From an uncultured Clostridia bacterium (GTDB taxonomy: Bacteria; Bacillota; Clostridia; Christensenellales; UBA1242): DNA of 44,459 nucleotides. The position numbers and the translations under genes were made by a program. Location of the stretch: NCBI GenBank assembly GCA_944350275.1, contig CALVOK010000026.1, forward strand, positions 1-44,459. Direction: 5' to 3'. Positions 24,997-33,149 of this stretch are shown one piece after another (positions within the stretch are counted from its first letter, which is position 1; the number at the start of each line of letters is the position of its first letter). Under the pieces are notes generated by a model. It saw only the letters and a list, made by a program, of their open reading frames with translations, ran no database searches and had not been told where the DNA came from.

Positions 24997-27474
24997 ATGG
25001 CTTTCGTGCAAAGATTTTCAACTATTGAGCGGGGTGGCATCCGCTTTATAGGTAATACTTTAGGTTTAAGTAAATCCTCAAATACTCTCTCCGCTGGCAC
25101 TCTCGGTTCAATAGGTGCATTTACAAGTTTGAACAATACTCAGTTCTCAAACTTCCCAAATGGCACCACCTCAAATTATCTAGAGAATGGTTCCAATGCA
25201 ACATTGCAGTTGCCTATTGGTAGCACTGTGCTATATGCCGAACTCATTTGGGGTGGATTGTACCGTTCGCAGACACAAAATATATCAAATTTGATAGATA
25301 ATGCTGTTACTTTTACAGCAAATGGCACAAATTTTTCAATCTCGCCAGACGGCTTAACATCACAAACCTTTGTGATTCCTAGCGGAAGTGGATATGATTT
25401 AGGTTTTTATGTTAGAACGGCGAATGTAACAAATATAGTTGCAAACTCGCTCAATGGGACTTATTCGACAGGTGGCGTTCCTGCTCTCATTATAGCAAAC
25501 GACAATCAAACCAATCAGACCAATCATGCAGGGTGGACACTTGCAATAGTCTATCACAATGATAACGAGATTATAAGAAACCTTACCTTATGGGTAGGTG
25601 GAGCGGTTGTTGGTCCAAATACTCCAGTAAGCGACACTACGCTCACAGGTTTTATCACACCTGCCGTTTCGGTTGGTGGCAAAGTTTTCATGAGTGCACA
25701 AGAGGGTGATGCGGTGCTGACAGGTGACCAATTTTTGTTCGGCAGAGATACCCTGTCTCTATCCGTTATTTCAGGTCCGAACAACCAAGCGACCAACTTT
25801 TTTGGCTCGCAAATTAACAATGAGAATGGACTGATTGACACCTCAGGCACGTTTGGAACAAGAAACAAAAATGCCTCGGCAGGAACAAACATCAGTGCAG
25901 GACGTCAGGGCTGGGACATAACAGCGGTAGATGTAACAAACTACCTTGAGCCTCTTCAAAGCAGTGCGGTTTTCAGGTTTACCAGTTCAGGCGACCTCTA
26001 TGTTCCAAATGCGCTAGCAACTCAAATTGACTCGCAAGGTGCATCACTAACAGTTGTTAAGTCGGCAGACACCCAGGCGGTATTTGTCGGACAGAACGTA
26101 GAATACACCATAAATGTGACAAACACAGGTCAACTTGATGCAGAAAATGCAACCCTTCAAGACAGTATCCCAGCAGGGCTAACACTGGTTAGTGGCTCAA
26201 TAAGAGTTGACGGAGTGGTGCAACCAGACACCTTTCCTGTTTCACTCGGAACTATTTTGCCAGGGCAGACAAAACAGGTGACCTACACCTTGCAGGCACT
26301 ATCTGTTCCGCTGATAAACCCTGCAATTAACACCGCGACAGTAAATTTTGAGTTTGAACCTTTTCCAAACTTTAAAATTGAACTTCAGCAGACGAGCAAT
26401 CTTGTCTCAGTGTTTATATTAAATGAGGCTATCAATAATATAAAGACAGTTGACAGAGGTGTTGCTCTTAGCGGAGAAATTTTGACGTATACAAGTTTTA
26501 TAACCAACAATGGCAACCTAAATGCCACAGACCTTGTATTTACCGATACAATTCCGTCAGGAACGACTTTTGTCGAGGATTCATTGACGGTTGACGGAGT
26601 GACTTTCTCAGGACAGAACCCAGAGGACTCGGTAAACATAGGCAGTTTGGATATAGGACAGGTAAAAACTATAACCTTTAAAGTACAAATAACAGGAGAT
26701 AATATGATTATAACAAACCAATCAGGTGTAACATTTCTTTCAGTACTGCCAGGTGGCGAAACTGTCCCAGGCAGTCAAGATAGTAACATAGTTACCACAG
26801 AAGTGATAAGCACAACATTTAGTAAAGTTAAATCTACAGCCGACGACTTTATAAGAGAGGGTGAAAACACCACTCAAAGCATAACACTTACCAACAATTC
26901 AAGTTTTGTTCTTAAAAATCTATTCTTTAATGACATATTGGCAGCGGGAGCATCTCATGTTGCTGGCAGTGTAATAATTGACGGAGTAAGTTATCCAGCA
27001 TACGACCTAATTACAGGTTTCAACTTGCCAGACCTTCAACAAGGCGACAGTACCACAATTTCCTATACCTTACTTGCAGATAACCCTAAGACACAAGACA
27101 CAGTCGACAACTTCGCAACTGTAAATTACTCAGTCGACACACCGCAAGGCACAAGAAATTTCACAGAGAACACAAACACTGTAACATTTGCTGTTATCTC
27201 TACTCGGCTTGACGTTGTAAAGAGCGTGGATAAGACTGTTGCAATAAGTGGAGAAATATTAAATTATACCTCAGTTATTACTAATACCGGCAGTCAAACA
27301 GCAACAAACCTAGTATTCTCAGATATTTTGCAGGCAGGACTGACCTTTGTCACTGATTCTGTAAGAATAGACAATGTATCTTTCCCAGGATATAATCCAA
27401 TTTCTTCCTTCTCACTTCCAAACCTTAACCCTGGGCAAAGTGTACGAGTAGATTTCCAGGCTAGAGTAATATAG
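24997..27474 (+). CDS. DUF11-repeat protein, probable spore or cell surface component
   Basis: About 825 residues. The N-terminal third (MAFVQRFSTIERGGIRFIGN then LGLS) resembles the start of Bacillus and Clostridia conserved-repeat proteins that lack a signal peptide. It is followed by four DUF11-type Ig-like repeats (from about residue 345), recognised by SADTQAVFVGQNVEYTINVTNTG, TIPSGTTFVEDSLTVDGV and NPGQSVRVDFQ. No signal peptide, membrane anchor or LPXTG is present. Mother-cell expression and assembly onto the spore would explain that. ATG 24997 is chosen for SD AGAGGA; an earlier in-frame ATG at 24973 has none. It is in operon with a Cys-rich protein. Confidence 0.85.
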   Translation: MAFVQRFSTIERGGIRFIGNTLGLSKSSNTLSAGTLGSIGAFTSLNNTQFSNFPNGTTSNYLENGSNATLQLPIGSTVLYAELIWGGLYRSQTQNISNLIDNAVTFTANGTNFSISPDGLTSQTFVIPSGSGYDLGFYVRTANVTNIVANSLNGTYSTGGVPALIIANDNQTNQTNHAGWTLAIVYHNDNEIIRNLTLWVGGAVVGPNTPVSDTTLTGFITPAVSVGGKVFMSAQEGDAVLTGDQFLFGRDTLSLSVISGPNNQATNFFGSQINNENGLIDTSGTFGTRNKNASAGTNISAGRQGWDITAVDVTNYLEPLQSSAVFRFTSSGDLYVPNALATQIDSQGASLTVVKSADTQAVFVGQNVEYTINVTNTGQLDAENATLQDSIPAGLTLVSGSIRVDGVVQPDTFPVSLGTILPGQTKQVTYTLQALSVPLINPAINTATVNFEFEPFPNFKIELQQTSNLVSVFILNEAINNIKTVDRGVALSGEILTYTSFITNNGNLNATDLVFTDTIPSGTTFVEDSLTVDGVTFSGQNPEDSVNIGSLDIGQVKTITFKVQITGDNMIITNQSGVTFLSVLPGGETVPGSQDSNIVTTEVISTTFSKVKSTADDFIREGENTTQSITLTNNSSFVLKNLFFNDILAAGASHVAGSVIIDGVSYPAYDLITGFNLPDLQQGDSTTISYTLLADNPKTQDTVDNFATVNYSVDTPQGTRNFTENTNTVTFAVISTRLDVVKSVDKTVAISGEILNYTSVITNTGSQTATNLVFSDILQAGLTFVTDSVRIDNVSFPGYNPISSFSLPNLNPGQSVRVDFQARVI

Positions 27475-27481
27475 GGTTAAT

Positions 27482-27832
27482 ATGAGAATTATTAACAATG
27501 CTTCAAATGTATCTGCAGAATTTCAAGGATTGCCGTCTAACTTTGTCAGCAATAATGTGCAGACAATAGTAAATGACCCAGTTATCCCAGAGTGCAAGTG
27601 TGATGTATGCATATTCTTTGATTTTTGTAGCGGTTGTTATTTCAATCCTTGCGACTTTAAGAGAGAAGAAAACTGCAACTCATTCCCTGAGCCTATAGAA
27701 GATTGTTTTGATAGATTTAAAGATAACAGAAATTGTAATTGCCGATGTTGCAAGTGTAATTTTCGAAGAAATAGAAACAACTTTTGCAAGAGAAGATATA
27801 ATTGTAAACAAAGACATTTCGATTTTTATTAA
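27482..27832 (+). CDS. Cys-rich protein, probable spore-coat or exosporium type
   Basis: 116 residues with 15 Cys, mostly in the C-terminal two thirds as CxC, CxxC and CC clusters (ECKCDVCIFFDFCSGC, NCNCRCCKCNF), plus many Arg and Asn. Such proteins are typically cross-linked by disulfides in spore outer layers or bind metals. It starts 7 nt after the DUF11 gene stop, with AGGGTTA as SD. No family name assigned. Confidence 0.75.
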   Translation: MRIINNASNVSAEFQGLPSNFVSNNVQTIVNDPVIPECKCDVCIFFDFCSGCYFNPCDFKREENCNSFPEPIEDCFDRFKDNRNCNCRCCKCNFRRNRNNFCKRRYNCKQRHFDFY

Positions 27833-27945
27833 TAAATAAATTTATAAAATGTTGAAAAATAAATAAAATATCTTAGAAAAATTATTTTATTAATATTAAA
27901 AATAAATTAAAATAATAAAAATTATAAACAATAAAAATTAAAATA

Positions 27946-27990
27946 AAAATACCGATTATTCTAAAAAATAGTCGGTATTTTATATTTTTT
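27946..27990 (+). terminator. Terminator in the AT-rich gap after the Cys-rich gene
   Basis: AATACCGATTAT pairs with ATAGTCGGTATT (one mismatch), followed by T-rich sequence. The rest of the 330-base gap 27833-28161 is almost pure A and T with nothing else visible. Confidence 0.8.
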
Positions 27991-28161
27991 GTCTATTTTT
28001 ACTAAATTTTTAGCAATTTTTGTTTTATTTTTATTTAATTTTAATAAAAATAGAAGAATTTTAATTAATTTTTTAATATTTAAATTATGTTAAAGATTTT
28101 TATTTTAATTATTTGTAATTATTATATAATATTTAATTTTATCATATTTTTTATTTAAAAA

Positions 28162-28875
28162 TTATTTTTTCTCATCATCATTTTCGTCATCATCTTTTTC
28201 AACTGTTCTTCTATTTTTAATTGCACCTTTGAGTTTTTTAAAGAAATTTTCTACCTTGCTTGGTTTTGCTGTCTTTGACTGTTCTTCATCTGCATTTTTG
28301 ATGATTATTTGTTTGTCTATTGGACTAAGATTTTCATCAGGGGAGTCAAGAAGTGGGATGTTTTCTTTTATATTATCAAAGTCTTTCTTCTCGTCATCTG
28401 TAAAGTAAAGTCCGCTTGCATCCTTGCCACCTGCTATTATAAAACTTGCGCCACTGCTAACTGCTTTGTGTGGCAGGTGATGTTTCAAAGCAAGGTCATT
28501 TACAATCTCGATAAAATCCTCGTCTCTGTCTTTAACCTTTTCAATGAAATCTAAGAATTTTTGGTTTTCTTCATTGTCTTTATTGTCTACTGAGAAGTCA
28601 ACCTTGTCTATATCTATATTGCAAGCATCTTTGCAGGCAAGCCATATCTGCGAGCCACGCATATTCATATCATCAAAATTGAGAAGTGTCATAATATTGC
28701 TAAATGTCTTTTCTTCAATTTCTTCCTTGCTCATGTCTTTTTTGAAACCTGCATTTAACATTTTAAAAAGCACACTGATTGCACCGATGTTTCCTTCTCC
28801 AAGTTTGTTGACAACTCCCATAACGCTATCACTGAGGTCAATTTTCTTGCTTAAACTCGTCAAGTCTGTCGTCAA
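28162..28875 (-). CDS. Hypothetical acidic protein
   Basis: Up to 237 residues, helical and charged, with a lysine-rich segment (FFKKLKGAIKNRR) and a strongly acidic C-terminal tail (EKDDDENDDEKK). No signal peptide or recognised domain. The frame opens with TTG 28875, overlapping the upstream gene by 38 bp; the true start may be a later TTG or the ATG at 28821, and none has a clear SD. Translational coupling to the 78-aa gene is likely. Confidence 0.65.
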   Translation of the reverse strand: MTTDLTSLSKKIDLSDSVMGVVNKLGEGNIGAISVLFKMLNAGFKKDMSKEEIEEKTFSNIMTLLNFDDMNMRGSQIWLACKDACNIDIDKVDFSVDNKDNEENQKFLDFIEKVKDRDEDFIEIVNDLALKHHLPHKAVSSGASFIIAGGKDASGLYFTDDEKKDFDNIKENIPLLDSPDENLSPIDKQIIIKNADEEQSKTAKPSKVENFFKKLKGAIKNRRTVEKDDDENDDEKK

Positions 28876-29074
28876 GGGTAGTTCTTTTTAGAAGTTCTGG
28901 ATAGTATGACTCTCCTCGCTCATATACAGATATAGCCTTGTTTTTTCTCAGACGAACCATTCCGCCTTCGTTTATGTCTACAATTTCATAAAAGTCGCAT
29001 ATATGTGGGTCAGGGTATGAGATTTTGCCTATCAATTTTTCTGCTAATAGTTTTTCGTTTATGCTAAATGCCAT
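28838..29074 (-). CDS. Hypothetical 78-aa protein
   Basis: MAFSINEKLLAEKLIGKISY onwards; a compact mixed alpha/beta small protein without known motifs. ATG 29074 is fixed by a perfect SD (TAGGAGGAAAT) directly upstream; a longer open frame to 29131 is AT-rich leader. It overlaps the next minus-strand gene, forming a two-gene operon of unknown role. Confidence 0.75.
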   Translation of the reverse strand: MAFSINEKLLAEKLIGKISYPDPHICDFYEIVDINEGGMVRLRKNKAISVYERGESYYPELLKRTTLDDRLDEFKQEN

Positions 29075-29182
29075 ATTTCCTCCTAAATATGACTTTATTA
29101 TACAACATAAACATATAAAAATCATGTCCAATTCTTAAAAAGGTGCAAAGAAAAATTAATTGCAATAAAATTGTAAAAATCA

Positions 29183-29211
29183 TTGTATTAAATAAAAAAA
29201 TATGATATAAT
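29183..29211 (+). promoter_or_regulatory. Promoter of tRNA-Arg
   Basis: TTGTAT (29183-29188), 17-bp spacer, TATAAT (29206-29211), ten bases before the mature 5' end. Confidence 0.8.
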
Positions 29212-29221
29212 ACAAAAAGAT

Positions 29222-29296
29222 GTTCCCATAGTAAAGTGGATATTACAAGCCCCTCCTAAGGGCTAGTCACAGGTTCGAGTCCTGTTGGGAACACCA
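29222..29296 (+). tRNA. tRNA-Arg (anticodon CCU)
   Basis: Acceptor stem GTTCCCA/TGGGAAC, D stem GTAA/TTAC, anticodon stem AGCCC/GGGCT with loop CTCCTAA (anticodon CCT, reads AGG), T stem ACAGG/CCTGT with loop TTCGAGT, and encoded CCA at 29294-29296. All four helices pair fully. Confidence 0.97.
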
Positions 29297-29303
29297 AATT
29301 CCT

Positions 29304-29332
29304 AGATATGAAAAATTCATATCTTTTTTTAT
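29304..29332 (+). terminator. Terminator of the tRNA-Arg transcript
   Basis: AGATATGAA pairs with TTCATATCT across an AAA loop, followed by TTTTTT. Confidence 0.88.
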
Positions 29333-29468
29333 TTGACAGATGAGATATAGTTTAATATCAACATTATTATAGTTATAATTAAAAATTATTTAAAGTCAAA
29401 AGTTATTTTATCAGCAAATTGACAAGGTGCAGTAAAAAGACTGCTAAAAAATAATCAAAAATATGTAA

Positions 29469-29497
29469 TTGACAAAAAGCGAAATGTGTATTAAAAT
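29469..29497 (+). promoter_or_regulatory. Promoter of the AlkD-like gene
   Basis: TTGACA (29469-29474), 17 bp, TAAAAT (29492-29497). The TTG of this -35 box is also an in-frame start-like codon, which is why longer gene models can be drawn; the promoter reading is preferred. Confidence 0.85.
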
Positions 29498-29537
29498 AAT
29501 TAGTGATTTTAAAGATGTTTTACAAAGGGGAACACAG

Positions 29538-30224
29538 ATGAAGATAAGAGAACTTGTGACAGATTATTTTAATAATATAAGTGACAGTAAAAAGGCGGAA
29601 TTTGATAGGAAGATTGTTGACACCGCATATGAGATAAAGGGGACAACAACAAAGCAGATTGACGACTTTGCAAAAAGTCTAGTAATGATAAATGCAAACT
29701 TCTACGAGTTTCCACTTGACAATTACGAGGAGATAGTTTTAGCAGGTTGTTATATTGGCTATTGCAATGCGCCTGCTAAGGACAAGATTGAAATGCTAAA
29801 CAAATTATTGCCATACATAGACAATTGGGCATCCTGTGATGTTATAATAGCAAGGCTGAAGTGGATGGAGAGTGAGAGAGAATATTTTGTTGATTTAATT
29901 AAAAGTGACAAACCTTTTTACAACCGATTTGGAATTGTTTGGCTTATGAAATATCAACTTAAAAGTGACTACAAAAGGGTCATTAAACTTGTAAATCAGG
30001 TAAAAAACGACAATTTTTATGTAAAAATGGCAATTGCATGGTGTAACGCAGAGGCATTTGTTTATGATTATGAATTTATGTATAATTTTTTGAAGAAAAC
30101 TAGTGATACATTTATAAGAAATAAGACTATTCAAAAGGTTTGTGAATCTTACAGGATAAGTCCAGAGCGAAAAGTCGAACTAAAAAAATTAAAACTCTCA
30201 ACATCTGACAAGCAGACAAAATGA
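29538..30224 (+). CDS. AlkD-like DNA alkylation repair protein
   Basis: About 228 residues of HEAT-like helical repeats as in AlkD DNA glycosylases, which excise N3- and N7-alkylated purines. Visible features: aromatic-rich helices LVMINANFYEFPLDNYEE, LLPYIDNWASCDVIIARLKW (matching the WxxxD/WasCD segment of AlkD), FGIVWLMKYQL, and a C-terminal KTIQKVCESYRISPE typical of the family. SD AAAGGGGA precedes ATG 29538. Monocistronic. Confidence 0.85.
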   Translation: MKIRELVTDYFNNISDSKKAEFDRKIVDTAYEIKGTTTKQIDDFAKSLVMINANFYEFPLDNYEEIVLAGCYIGYCNAPAKDKIEMLNKLLPYIDNWASCDVIIARLKWMESEREYFVDLIKSDKPFYNRFGIVWLMKYQLKSDYKRVIKLVNQVKNDNFYVKMAIAWCNAEAFVYDYEFMYNFLKKTSDTFIRNKTIQKVCESYRISPERKVELKKLKLSTSDKQTK

Positions 30225-30324
30225 AAATAAATCAATAATTTTGACGTATTTTTGCAAATAATTTGTAAAAATATGTCTTTTTTATTATAATCATTATAAT
30301 AGGCTAAAGATATAAGGAGAAAAA

Positions 30325-31860
30325 ATGTTATCAAAAGTAAAGAGTTTTGGACTTAAAGGAATAGAGGGCTATCCTATTGATGTTGAAACAGATGTAAGCA
30401 ATGGACTTCCTCATTTTGAAATTGTAGGACTTGCTGACACCGCTATCAAAGAGGCAAAGGAGAGAGTGCGTTCGGCAATAAAAAACAGCGGATACGAGTA
30501 TCCTGCAAAGCGAATAACTATAAACCTTGCACCTGCAGACATTAAAAAAGAGGGAGCACTTTATGACCTATCAATTGCAGTTGCTATACTTTCCTGCAAT
30601 GAGGAGTATAAAATTAAGAATGAGAATAGTTTCGTCTACATTGGCGAACTCTCTTTTGACGGCTCGGTCAAACAGGTGCGAGGGGTGCTTCCACTTTTAA
30701 TTTCTGCATGCAAACTTGGTTACAAAAAATTTATAATACCGATTGCAAACAAGGAGGAGGCAAGTTTTATAAGCGGAATTGAAATTTACGGTGTAAACTC
30801 GCTCAAGCAGACGATAAATTTTTTAAGCGGTGTGGAGGAATTAGAGCCTATCAAGTGTTGTGATTTTAGCACTCTTCAAAGCGAAAAACTTGATATTTCT
30901 ATGGACTTTAGCAACGTTAAAGGTCAGGCAATGGCAAAGAGGGCGCTTGAAATAGCGGCGGCAGGCGGACACAATCTTCTTATGATAGGACCTCCAGGGA
31001 GCGGAAAAAGTATGCTTGCCAAATGCTTTCCTTCTATTTTGCCAAGTCTAACTTTTGAAGAGGCACTCGAGGTGACTAAAATTCACTCGATTGCAGGCGA
31101 ACTTGACCTCAAAAAAGGGATAGTTACAACAAGGCCATTTAGAAGTCCGCACCACACAGCAAGTACAGTCAGTCTTACAGGTGGCGGAGCGAACAGCAAA
31201 CCAGGCGAGATTTCACTTGCCGACCATGGAGTGCTATTTTTAGATGAATTTCCAGAGTATTCAAGACAGACGATTGAAACGCTAAGACAACCGCTTGAAG
31301 ATGGTGTTATAACGGTTGCAAGAAGTAATGCGACAATTACATATCCTGCCAATTTCACTCTTATTGCAAGCATGAACCCATGTCCTTGCGGTAACTATGG
31401 TTCAAAGGATAAGGAATGTCACTGCTCGCCAGGTCAGATTACAAGGTATCTATCAAAACTCTCAGGTCCAATAATGGACAGAATTGACATTCATATAGAA
31501 GTTGACAATATCACATATGACCAACTAAAGAGCGAGAACAAAGAGGAGAGTTCTGCCGAGATAAAGAAGAGGGTAGACAGGGCAAGAAGTATTCAAACGG
31601 AGCGATATAAATTTGACAAAAATTTCTGCAATGCCAAGATGACATCATATCAGGTGAAGAAATATTGTAAACTTGACAAGAATGGTGATATGATGCTAAG
31701 AAGTGCATTTGAGAAACTTAAACTCAGTGCGAGAGCGCATGACCGTATTTTAAAGGTTGCGCGTACGATTGCCGACCTTGAGGGGTGCGAAAACATTGAG
31801 GCAAAACACGTTGCAGAGGCAATTTCATATAGAACACTTGACCGAAAATATTGGAGTTAA
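30325..31860 (+). CDS. comM: YifB/ComM family AAA+ ATPase (Mg-chelatase-like)
   Basis: 511 residues. The N-terminal lon-protease-like domain (GLKGIEGYPIDVETDVSNGLP...NLAPADIKKEGALYDLSIA) is followed by an AAA+ module with Walker A MIGPPGSGKSML (near 217), Walker B GVLFLDEF, and a C-rich insertion (MNPCPCGNYGSKDKECHCSP). ComM promotes branch migration during natural transformation in studied bacteria. dprA follows shortly, supporting a DNA-uptake or recombination role. Confidence 0.94.
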   Translation: MLSKVKSFGLKGIEGYPIDVETDVSNGLPHFEIVGLADTAIKEAKERVRSAIKNSGYEYPAKRITINLAPADIKKEGALYDLSIAVAILSCNEEYKIKNENSFVYIGELSFDGSVKQVRGVLPLLISACKLGYKKFIIPIANKEEASFISGIEIYGVNSLKQTINFLSGVEELEPIKCCDFSTLQSEKLDISMDFSNVKGQAMAKRALEIAAAGGHNLLMIGPPGSGKSMLAKCFPSILPSLTFEEALEVTKIHSIAGELDLKKGIVTTRPFRSPHHTASTVSLTGGGANSKPGEISLADHGVLFLDEFPEYSRQTIETLRQPLEDGVITVARSNATITYPANFTLIASMNPCPCGNYGSKDKECHCSPGQITRYLSKLSGPIMDRIDIHIEVDNITYDQLKSENKEESSAEIKKRVDRARSIQTERYKFDKNFCNAKMTSYQVKKYCKLDKNGDMMLRSAFEKLKLSARAHDRILKVARTIADLEGCENIEAKHVAEAISYRTLDRKYWS

Positions 31861-32021
31861 CATAAAAATTTTCATATTTTTAGCATAAATGCTTGTATTT
31901 TATTTGTAAAAATGTATTTTTTTATATAAAATAGCATAAGGCTTAGACTTTTACATATTTTTTAAAAGTGATGAAAAGGATAGGAGTAAAAATTTAAAGT
32001 ATAATATAAATAGGATAGAAA

Positions 32022-33101
32022 ATGATTGATTTAGGAAGTGATTTTAATAGATTTTTGGTGTTTTTGTCTATGTTTGACAATACATATTCTAAAAATCAGC
32101 AGTTGATTGATTTGATGGAAGATGATTTTAGTTTTAAACATTTTTTTAGTCTTGACCTTAAAAAAGTGTTAAACGAAAAGGTCGCAGAGAATATGAAAGC
32201 ATGGGCAAATGAGCAGACGGTGGAAAACTACTATGCCGACTTAAAGAATAAAGATATCATTCTTTTGACTAAGTTTGACAGTGAGTATCCAAGAAAACTC
32301 AGCACTCTTCCAGACGCACCGATGTTTTTGTTCTGCAAGGGTGACATAGGACTTTTTGATAAAGAGTCATTAGCAGTGGTTGGCACGCGAAAACCGACAA
32401 ACTATGGGCGAGTTGCAACTGAGAAAATTGTTAAGGATATTGCCTCGGCAGGAGTTGTTATTGTCAGCGGACTTGCCTATGGTGTCGATTCAATCTCCCA
32501 CCGAGCATGCTTAAGTGCAGGCGGAAAGACAATAGCGGTGTTAGGTTCAGGATTTGACCGCATTTATCCTGCCGAGCATATTTCTCTTGCCAGGGAGATA
32601 GCAGAAAAGGGACTTTTAGTGAGCGAATATTCGCCAACCAAAAAGGCAACGACATACACCTTTCCTGTGCGAAATAGAATTATTGCAGGTCTTAGCGACG
32701 GAATTCTTATCACGGAGGCAGGTATAAAAAGCGGAACAATTCATACAAAGGACTACGCACTTGATTATGGTAGGAACATTTATGCCTTGCCAGGCAACAT
32801 TGACTCGCCGTCAAGTGAACTTCCAAATAAGATTATCAAGTCTGGACAGGCAATATGTGTAACAGAGGCAAAAGATATTCTTGATATTTACAAAGTTGAG
32901 GCAGAGACGGCAAAGAAAGAGTATCAACTCACCTTTGAGGAACAGGCAATTGTCTCTTTGCTAGGGGATGGCATGAAGAATATTGATTATCTTACAAAAA
33001 ATTGCAATCTTTCAATAAATAATTTCAACAGCAATTTGACAATGCTTGAAATTCGTGGCATAATAACAAGACTGCCAGGCGGATTTATTTCTTTAAATTA
33101 A
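32022..33101 (+). CDS. dprA: DNA processing protein DprA
   Basis: 359 residues. The Rossmann-like fold has the signatures LAVVGTRKPTNYG, VSGLAYGVDSISHRACL, TIAVLGSGFDRIYPAEH, FPVRNRIIAGLSDGILITEAG and ALPGNIDSPSS, with a C-terminal winged-helix region. DprA loads RecA on incoming single-stranded DNA. SD AGGATAG is close to the ATG. It sits between comM and topA as in many Firmicutes. Confidence 0.95.
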   Translation: MIDLGSDFNRFLVFLSMFDNTYSKNQQLIDLMEDDFSFKHFFSLDLKKVLNEKVAENMKAWANEQTVENYYADLKNKDIILLTKFDSEYPRKLSTLPDAPMFLFCKGDIGLFDKESLAVVGTRKPTNYGRVATEKIVKDIASAGVVIVSGLAYGVDSISHRACLSAGGKTIAVLGSGFDRIYPAEHISLAREIAEKGLLVSEYSPTKKATTYTFPVRNRIIAGLSDGILITEAGIKSGTIHTKDYALDYGRNIYALPGNIDSPSSELPNKIIKSGQAICVTEAKDILDIYKVEAETAKKEYQLTFEEQAIVSLLGDGMKNIDYLTKNCNLSINNFNSNLTMLEIRGIITRLPGGFISLN

Positions 33102-33149
33102 TAGAAATTTTAGAATGGTAAAATAAGTTTAATAAGTATGGAGGACAAA

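Noticed and set aside
28309..28891. Plus-strand open frames opposite the 28162-29074 genes
   Set aside because: They lack SDs, have shadow-like composition, and the minus-strand frames have a perfect SD and better codon pattern.
29469..29537. N-terminal extension of the AlkD-like gene from TTG 29469
   Set aside because: That TTG is the start of a TTGACA-N17-TAAAAT promoter, and a good SD precedes ATG 29538.
33138..33149. ATG 33138 as topA start
   Set aside because: It overlaps the GGAGG that serves TTG 33150, has no SD of its own, and adds residues not seen at family N-termini.
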